Shown here piece after piece: positions 6,800-10,481 of a stretch of 10,481 nt of DNA (position 1 is its first letter; each line of letters opens with the position of its first letter). The stretch is from contig CALHBW010000557.1 in NCBI GenBank assembly GCA_937930625.1, positions 1 through 10,481 on the forward strand, given 5' to 3'. The translations under genes were made by a program, and so were the position numbers. The notes under the pieces were generated by a model, which saw only the letters and a program-made list of their open reading frames with translations, ran no database searches and was not told where the DNA came from. This DNA is from an uncultured Saprospiraceae bacterium (lineage in GTDB: Bacteria > Bacteroidota > Bacteroidia > Chitinophagales > Saprospiraceae).

Positions 6800-7390
6800 A
6801 TGAAAATATTTGCCTTATTATTGGCTCTATTGGTGAGTTGTTCTGTATTCGGACAGAGCTTTAAGAAATCCATTTGTGAACATCGAAAAGAATACAAAGA
6901 AGCCTTCAAAGAAGAAGATTCACCCATCAAACCGGAAGATATTCGCTATTTGCGCTTCTTCAAACCCGATGAAGACTACCGCACAACTGCTACCTTCACC
7001 CGCACGCCCGACGAAGAACCCTTTGACATGGTCACCTCAAGCGGTATGATGAAAAAGTATGTCAAATATGGTGAATTGAGTTTCGACATTAAAGGCGAAG
7101 CACACACCCTCGAAGTCTATCAAAGCATCCGCCTACGTGCCATGCCGCAGTATAAAAACTACCTTTTCATTCCATTCAAAGATACGACGAATGGCACAAG
7201 CACCTACGGTGCAGGGCGTTATCTCGACATCGAAATTCCTGATATTCAAGACGGTAAGTTAGTACTTGATTTCAATAAGGCGTATAATCCGTATTGTGCT
7301 TTTAGTGATGGTTACAACTGCCCTCGCCCACCTGCGGCGAATCATCTACAAATTGCAATTGAAGCAGGAGAGAAAAATTACGCGAAATAA
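6800..7390 (+). CDS. Exported DUF1684 protein
   Basis: A 196-aa protein carrying the DUF1684 signature: FKDTTNGTSTYGAGRYLDI (126-144) and DFNKAYNPYCAFSDGYNCPR (157-176) followed by PP-AN-L and IEAGEKNY. The family is widespread in Bacteroidota and actinobacteria and its function is unknown. The amino end is hydrophobic (residues 3-17) with a likely signal-peptidase I site after VFG (Gln19 next), but LVSC at 11-14 also satisfies a lipobox, so an inner- or outer-membrane lipoprotein is an alternative. Cys166 and Cys174 in the conserved block may bind metal or form a disulfide. Length is typical for the family. The gene ends against a convergent photolyase gene; the two stops sit in the arms of one palindrome. 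Confidence 0.87.
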   Translation: MKIFALLLALLVSCSVFGQSFKKSICEHRKEYKEAFKEEDSPIKPEDIRYLRFFKPDEDYRTTATFTRTPDEEPFDMVTSSGMMKKYVKYGELSFDIKGEAHTLEVYQSIRLRAMPQYKNYLFIPFKDTTNGTSTYGAGRYLDIEIPDIQDGKLVLDFNKAYNPYCAFSDGYNCPRPPAANHLQIAIEAGEKNYAK

Positions 7391-7472
7391 TGGATAATGG
7401 ATAACGAAATATACTTTTTTCGCGTAGCGAAAAATTAATCGTTATACATTAATCGTTATACATTATCCATTA
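7388..7472. repeat. Palindrome holding the stop codons of two convergent genes
   Basis: Bases 7388-7407 and 7453-7472 are inverted copies (19 of 20). Each arm begins with the TAA stop of its own gene: DUF1684 at 7388-7390, photolyase at 7472-7470. Inside, TTTTTCGC-GTA-GCGAAAAA (7416-7434) is a perfect 8-bp stem, and a 14-bp sequence starting ATTAATCG is repeated in tandem at 7434-7447 and 7448-7461. The T and A tracts are on the wrong sides for a standard intrinsic terminator, but the structure could stop transcription from both directions. Confidence 0.75.
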
Positions 7473-8921
7473 CCTTCTCCAGCGACTTGTACTTATCACT
7501 GCTTTCGGATAATCGGCACCCAATTTCACATGCAAATCATCTTGTTCGATGGGACTTAGTGTGTCCGGTTCATGCACCTTTTTGGAAGGGAGGTCGGCGA
7601 GTTCGGGTAGCCAGCGTTTGACGTATTCGCCTTGTGGGTCATATCGTTTGGCTTGGGTCAGTATGTTGAAATAGCGGTCTTCGCGCGGGTCGCTGCCTAC
7701 GCCGGCTACGTAGTTCCAATTCCCCCAATTACTGCACACATCGTAATCAATCAGCAGCGATTCAAAATACTCTGCGCCGAGTTGCCAATTTACCTTTAAA
7801 TCATGCACCAAAAAACTCGCTACATTCTGTCTGCCACGATTTGACATGAAACCTGTCAGGTTCAATTCGCGCATATTCGCATCAATAAACGGTACACCTG
7901 TTCGCGCCTCTTTCCATATTCGAAACTTTGCCATATCATCCTCTAAATCAGCATTTTCATCGCCTTTAATACCACCTTTTTGAAAGATGGCATTACCATG
8001 TTTTTTACCTGTCAAGCGGAAAAAATCACGCCACATCAATTCAAAAAACAGCCAATACGTTGATTTATTTTTGATTTTTTGCTGTTCGTATTTTTTTAAT
8101 TCTGCATAAATAATTTTCGGAGAAATACAACCCTGTGCCAGCCACGGAGACAATTTCGACGAGTAATCTCCACCAATCAAACCATTGCGTGTTTCTTTAT
8201 AGTTTTCAATCAAACCAGTATCCCACAAATAATAATTTAACCGCTTGAGTGCCTCTGTTTCACCACCTTTGAATGACAATACTGCTCGCTTATCTTCTTT
8301 AAAATTTTTATGTCCAAAATCTTTTAAAGTCGGCATTTCGCCTACTTCCAAACTCGTTCGCATCGGATGTATGCGCGTAGGCGTAGGCAGCGGTTCGCGG
8401 ACGGGAATATATCGCTCTACTTCCTTCCTGAATTGTGTAAATACATCCGGCGCATGAGCAATCGGGAAGGGCAAATCCTGCGTATAATACAGCATTTTCC
8501 CTCTAAAAAAATGGATTTCCATGCCCTCTTTCCAAAGGTTTTGTTCCAATTGATTTTGCACCTCCAACTCCTCCTTCATTCGCTCTCGGTTGCAAAATAC
8601 CCAATTGGCTTGTACCTCTTTTGCCAAGTCATAAATCACGTCTTCGGGCTTACCCACACGCACGATGAGGTCAGAACCCAACTCACGCAGCGAAGCTCGT
8701 AAATCTTCTACACTTTCTATCGTAAATTTTGCTCGATACTTACCTGTTTTTGCAAAACCATACTTCGTTTTCCCCTTAAAAATACGCTCATCAAATACGT
8801 AAACAGGGATAATCTCATCCCCACGCTCCAAAGCGTAATCTAAGACTTCATTATCATGGATTCGTAAATCCTGACGAAACCAAACAATGATTTTTTTATG
8901 TGGACGATTCTCTGTTTTCAT
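7470..8921 (-). CDS. CRY-DASH cryptochrome / single-strand DNA photolyase
   Basis: A 483-aa flavoprotein that repairs cyclobutane pyrimidine dimers, preferentially in single-stranded DNA, using blue light. The N-terminal Rossmann antenna domain (about 10-135) opens IIVWFRQDLRIHDNEVL. The C-terminal FAD domain contains DYSSKLSPWLAQGCIS (252-267), ELMWRDFFR (294-302), ARTGVPFIDANMRELNLTGF (339-358), the NRGRQNVASF segment (361-370) and YDVCSNWGNWNYVAGVG (393-409). The combination NRGRQ plus SNWGNWNY is diagnostic of the DASH subgroup. Two residues of the photoreduction triad are present (Trp402, Trp379), but the position equivalent to E. coli Trp306 is Leu326. The C-terminus ends TSRWRR, typical for the group. 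Full length. The start at 8921 precedes the first strand by nine residues. Monocistronic; no carotenoid or light-sensor gene adjoins it. Confidence 0.93.
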   Translation of the reverse strand: MKTENRPHKKIIVWFRQDLRIHDNEVLDYALERGDEIIPVYVFDERIFKGKTKYGFAKTGKYRAKFTIESVEDLRASLRELGSDLIVRVGKPEDVIYDLAKEVQANWVFCNRERMKEELEVQNQLEQNLWKEGMEIHFFRGKMLYYTQDLPFPIAHAPDVFTQFRKEVERYIPVREPLPTPTRIHPMRTSLEVGEMPTLKDFGHKNFKEDKRAVLSFKGGETEALKRLNYYLWDTGLIENYKETRNGLIGGDYSSKLSPWLAQGCISPKIIYAELKKYEQQKIKNKSTYWLFFELMWRDFFRLTGKKHGNAIFQKGGIKGDENADLEDDMAKFRIWKEARTGVPFIDANMRELNLTGFMSNRGRQNVASFLVHDLKVNWQLGAEYFESLLIDYDVCSNWGNWNYVAGVGSDPREDRYFNILTQAKRYDPQGEYVKRWLPELADLPSKKVHEPDTLSPIEQDDLHVKLGADYPKAVISTSRWRR

Positions 8922-9140
8922 AACAAATAAACTGACAGGTAAGTAATTATAGAATTAACAAACAGCTTTTATTTTAGTTGAATAAAGGTACAAATTTCGC
9001 TCAATATTTTCAGTAAAATTTGAAAATTAGCATTGCAGATGTTAATTATGAAATATTTCGATAGATTATAGCCCTAAAAACTTTTCGACTGACGGCTGCG
9101 GTGAATGCACGACATTTGGGAATGCCCAATCGCGTCAAGA

Positions 9141-9176
9141 CACAAAAACGCCTTGCATTTTTGGAAATGCAAGGCG
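9141..9176 (-). terminator. Intrinsic terminator of the leucine-rich repeat gene
   Basis: On the minus strand a perfect 12-bp stem, CGCCTTGCATTT with AAATGCAAGGCG (9176-9165 and 9160-9149), closes a 4-nt loop and is followed at once by TTTTTGTG (9148-9141). It lies about 60 bp after the stop codon of the gene at 9238. This is the clearest rho-independent terminator in the window. Confidence 0.85.
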
Positions 9177-9180
9177 AGTT

Positions 9181-9231
9181 GTACTGACGACTTTAGCCGT
9201 CATATTCTGTGACGGCTAAAGTCGTCGGTAC
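9181..9231. repeat. REP-like inverted pair with GAC..CTTTAGC..GTC core
   Basis: Bases 9181-9202 and 9210-9231 are inverted copies (21 of 22) around a 7-nt loop. Each arm carries a GTAC head and the imperfect palindrome GACGACTTTAGCCGTC. That core matches the core of the repeats at 3393-3629 (GACTGCTTTAGCTGTC) at 13 of 16 positions, so they belong to one family. It sits six bases after the stop codon of the leftward gene. Confidence 0.85.
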
Positions 9232-9237
9232 GATGAA

Positions 9238-10481
9238 TTATTGTTTTATAAAACGTTGTGTATTTATATTTTTATCGGCTCTGATTTCGATAAAATAGAT
9301 GCCTTGTGGTGCATCTCTTATATCAATCGTGAGGCTGTTGGTGAGCTGACCGCTTTGTACGATTTGCCCTGTGGTACTGAAGATGGTGTATTCGCCTTTG
9401 TGGGTATCAGGGATTTGGAATACACCCTTATTTGGGTTAGGCGTTATAGGAATTTGCAGGGACAATTCAGGCTCGTTTATTGGAACGATGCAGGTATTAT
9501 TTATTTCTTCTGCCGAGTTGCAGTTTGAGGCATTATTAGAGATAGAACTTGTGCCACCATTGCTTAGGTAGGCGCAAATATTATCCAATCCACAGACAGA
9601 AAGATTTGGATTTTCATATATCCATAGGTCCGATATAGTCGTTTCATCTATATTTTCTAAGCCGATTAAACTTGGCAGGGCAGAATTAAACCTAATCAGC
9701 AAACCTCCACCAATAGAAGTTAGACCTTCTAAGCCTGTTAAACTTGTCAGGGCAGAATTAGACCAAATATCCAAACCTCCACCAATAGAAGTTAGACCTT
9801 CGATGCCTGTTAAACTTGTCAGGGCAGAATTCTCCGCAATCAGCAAACCTCCACCAATAGAAGTTAGACCTTCTAAGCCTGTTAAACTTGGCAGGGCAGA
9901 ATTCAACCCAATCGACAAATATCCACCAATAGAAGTTAGACTTTCTAAGCTCGTTAAACTTGGCAGGGCAGAATTAAACCCAATCCGCAAATATCCACCA
10001 ATAGAAGTTAGACCTTCTAAACCTGCTAAACTTGTCAGATCACTATTACCCCAAATCTCCAAATATCCACCAATAGAAGTTAGACTTTCTAAGCTCGTTA
10101 AACTTGGCAGGGCAGAATTAGACCCAATAAACAAACCTCCACCAATAGAAGTTAGACCTTCTAAACCTGCTAAACTTGTCAGGGCAGAATTAGCCCAAAT
10201 AGACAAACCTCCACCAATAGAAGTTAGACCTTCTAAGCCTGTTAAACTTGGCAGGGCAGGATTCTCCGAAATAGACAAACCTCCACCAATAGAAGTTAAC
10301 TGACTCAATCCACTAAGTGAGCTAATATTACTGACATAAGAATAATTACCAATCACCACACCTCCAAGTACCTCGGTACATCCGGGATAATTTATAGCGA
10401 AACTATCAATTTCTGCCTGTGAGCTAAATGTAATACCATCGGGTAGGCACGACGAGGTACAGGTATTAAGTATTTCGAGGT
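9238..10481 (-). CDS. T9SS-exported leucine-rich, receptor L-domain-like surface protein (partial, 5' end missing)
   Basis: The frame is open from the stop at 9238 to the window edge, giving at least 413 residues; the in-frame GTG at 10359 is internal, since sequence upstream of it continues the protein (CLPDGITFSSQAEIDSF ... YPGCTEVLGGV), the usual amino cap of Bacteroidota proteins of this kind. Nine 24-residue repeats follow, of the form LTSIGGxLxIxxNSALxSLx and GLEG. A Cys-containing C-cap comes next (VCGLDNICAYL, NASNCNS). The last 75 or so residues are a type A T9SS sorting domain (PITPNPNKGVFQI, FSTTGQIVQSGQL, APQGIYFIEI, TQRFIKQ). The protein is thus expected at the cell surface or outside; binding to sugars, proteins or other cells is plausible but not shown. 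The signal peptide lies beyond the window. Transcription ends at the hairpin at 9141-9176. Confidence 0.88.
   Translation of the reverse strand, partial: LEILNTCTSSCLPDGITFSSQAEIDSFAINYPGCTEVLGGVVIGNYSYVSNISSLSGLSQLTSIGGGLSISENPALPSLTGLEGLTSIGGGLSIWANSALTSLAGLEGLTSIGGGLFIGSNSALPSLTSLESLTSIGGYLEIWGNSDLTSLAGLEGLTSIGGYLRIGFNSALPSLTSLESLTSIGGYLSIGLNSALPSLTGLEGLTSIGGGLLIAENSALTSLTGIEGLTSIGGGLDIWSNSALTSLTGLEGLTSIGGGLLIRFNSALPSLIGLENIDETTISDLWIYENPNLSVCGLDNICAYLSNGGTSSISNNASNCNSAEEINNTCIVPINEPELSLQIPITPNPNKGVFQIPDTHKGEYTIFSTTGQIVQSGQLTNSLTIDIRDAPQGIYFIEIRADKNINTQRFIKQ
9652..10299 (-). repeat. Nine 72-bp tandem repeats encoding the L-domain-like array
   Basis: Units of exactly 72 bp run from 10299 down to 9652 with no indels. 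Framework positions are nearly identical at the nucleotide level, including synonymous sites. Almost all replacement variation lies in three codons per unit, the x positions of LxIxxN. Units 2-3 (10084-10227) and 4-5 (9940-10083) share linked variants (AGLEG then TSLES), showing a 144-bp duplication; units 4-6 have GGY where the others have GGG. Confidence 0.92.

Larger units (their letters stand above)
8922..9237. other. 316-bp intergenic region between two leftward genes
   Basis: No gene is seen. The AT-rich part next to the photolyase start (8922-9080) should hold its promoter, but no convincing TTTG / TAnnTTTG pair was found. A small AT hairpin (9006-9012 with 9021-9027) lies there. TTGGG-AATG-CCCAA at 9116-9129 is a further short stem, in a segment (9086-9136) that shares GACGGCT with the repeats at 9181-9231 and may be a decayed copy. 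The terminator and REP-like pair are listed separately. Confidence 0.6.

Noticed and set aside
9652..10299. Variable region of a classic diversity-generating retroelement
   Set aside because: Variable codons end in G/T and do not resemble AAY-derived sites; no reverse transcriptase or template repeat is in the window.
9803..10303. 166-residue plus-strand frame with a repeated PPPIEVRPSKPVKLGRAEF-like phrase
   Set aside because: It is the antisense of the 72-bp repeats; the 72-bp unit is a multiple of three, so any frame lacking a stop in one unit stays open. The minus strand has the caps, the T9SS domain and the terminator.
9238..10359. GTG at 10359 as the true start of the leucine-rich protein
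   Set aside because: The frame continues upstream to the edge with the typical amino cap of the family, and no signal peptide follows the GTG although the protein has a T9SS tail.

Overview
The window looks like chromosomal DNA of a free-living member of the Bacteroidota, most likely a Saprospira- or Cytophaga-like lineage. Two genes encode exported proteins ending in a type IX secretion (T9SS) sorting domain. Most proteins look like Bacteroidota families (DUF1684, a WG-repeat protein, a CRY-DASH photolyase, a YjcF/ElaA-like GNAT enzyme). Starts have AT-rich leaders without Shine-Dalgarno sites, and one clear TTTG / TAnnTTTG promoter is present. No rRNA, tRNA, CRISPR array or transposase gene was found.

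Layout: 1-87, start of a leftward gene cut by the window edge (probably a DUF2339-type membrane protein) with a good promoter at 120-151. 292-441, a 132-bp MITE-like element with terminal inverted repeats and a 9-bp target duplication. 512-2746, a secreted S8 subtilisin-like protease with a T9SS tail. 2742-2840, three copies of a hairpin repeat filling the gap to 2843-3337, a PyrR-like phosphoribosyltransferase. 3338-4028, a gene-free island of nested inverted and tandem repeats followed by AT-rich DNA. 4029-5894, an exported WG-repeat protein with an acidic stretch, a Gly-Lys tract and a helical C-terminus. 5898-6127, octamer repeats, a large hairpin and a perfect 27-bp inverted repeat. 6142-6576, a GNAT acetyltransferase. 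6800-7390, an exported DUF1684 protein. 7388-7472, a palindrome holding the stop codons of two convergent genes. 7470-8921 (minus), a CRY-DASH photolyase. 8922-9237, an intergenic region with a minus-strand terminator and a REP-like hairpin pair. 9238-10481 (minus, cut by the edge), a T9SS-exported leucine-rich (receptor L-domain-like) protein with nine 72-bp repeats.

The genes do not form an evident pathway; they read as a series of single genes and short units divided by repeat-rich spacers. The best candidates for something undescribed are: (a) several families of short hairpins with a GTA-type 5' head, arranged as inverted pairs like REP/BIME elements; (b) the surface repeat protein, whose variation is confined to three codons per repeat, all 27 ending in G or T; (c) the MITE with intact target duplication; and (d) a photolyase whose distal electron-transfer tryptophan appears to be replaced by leucine.
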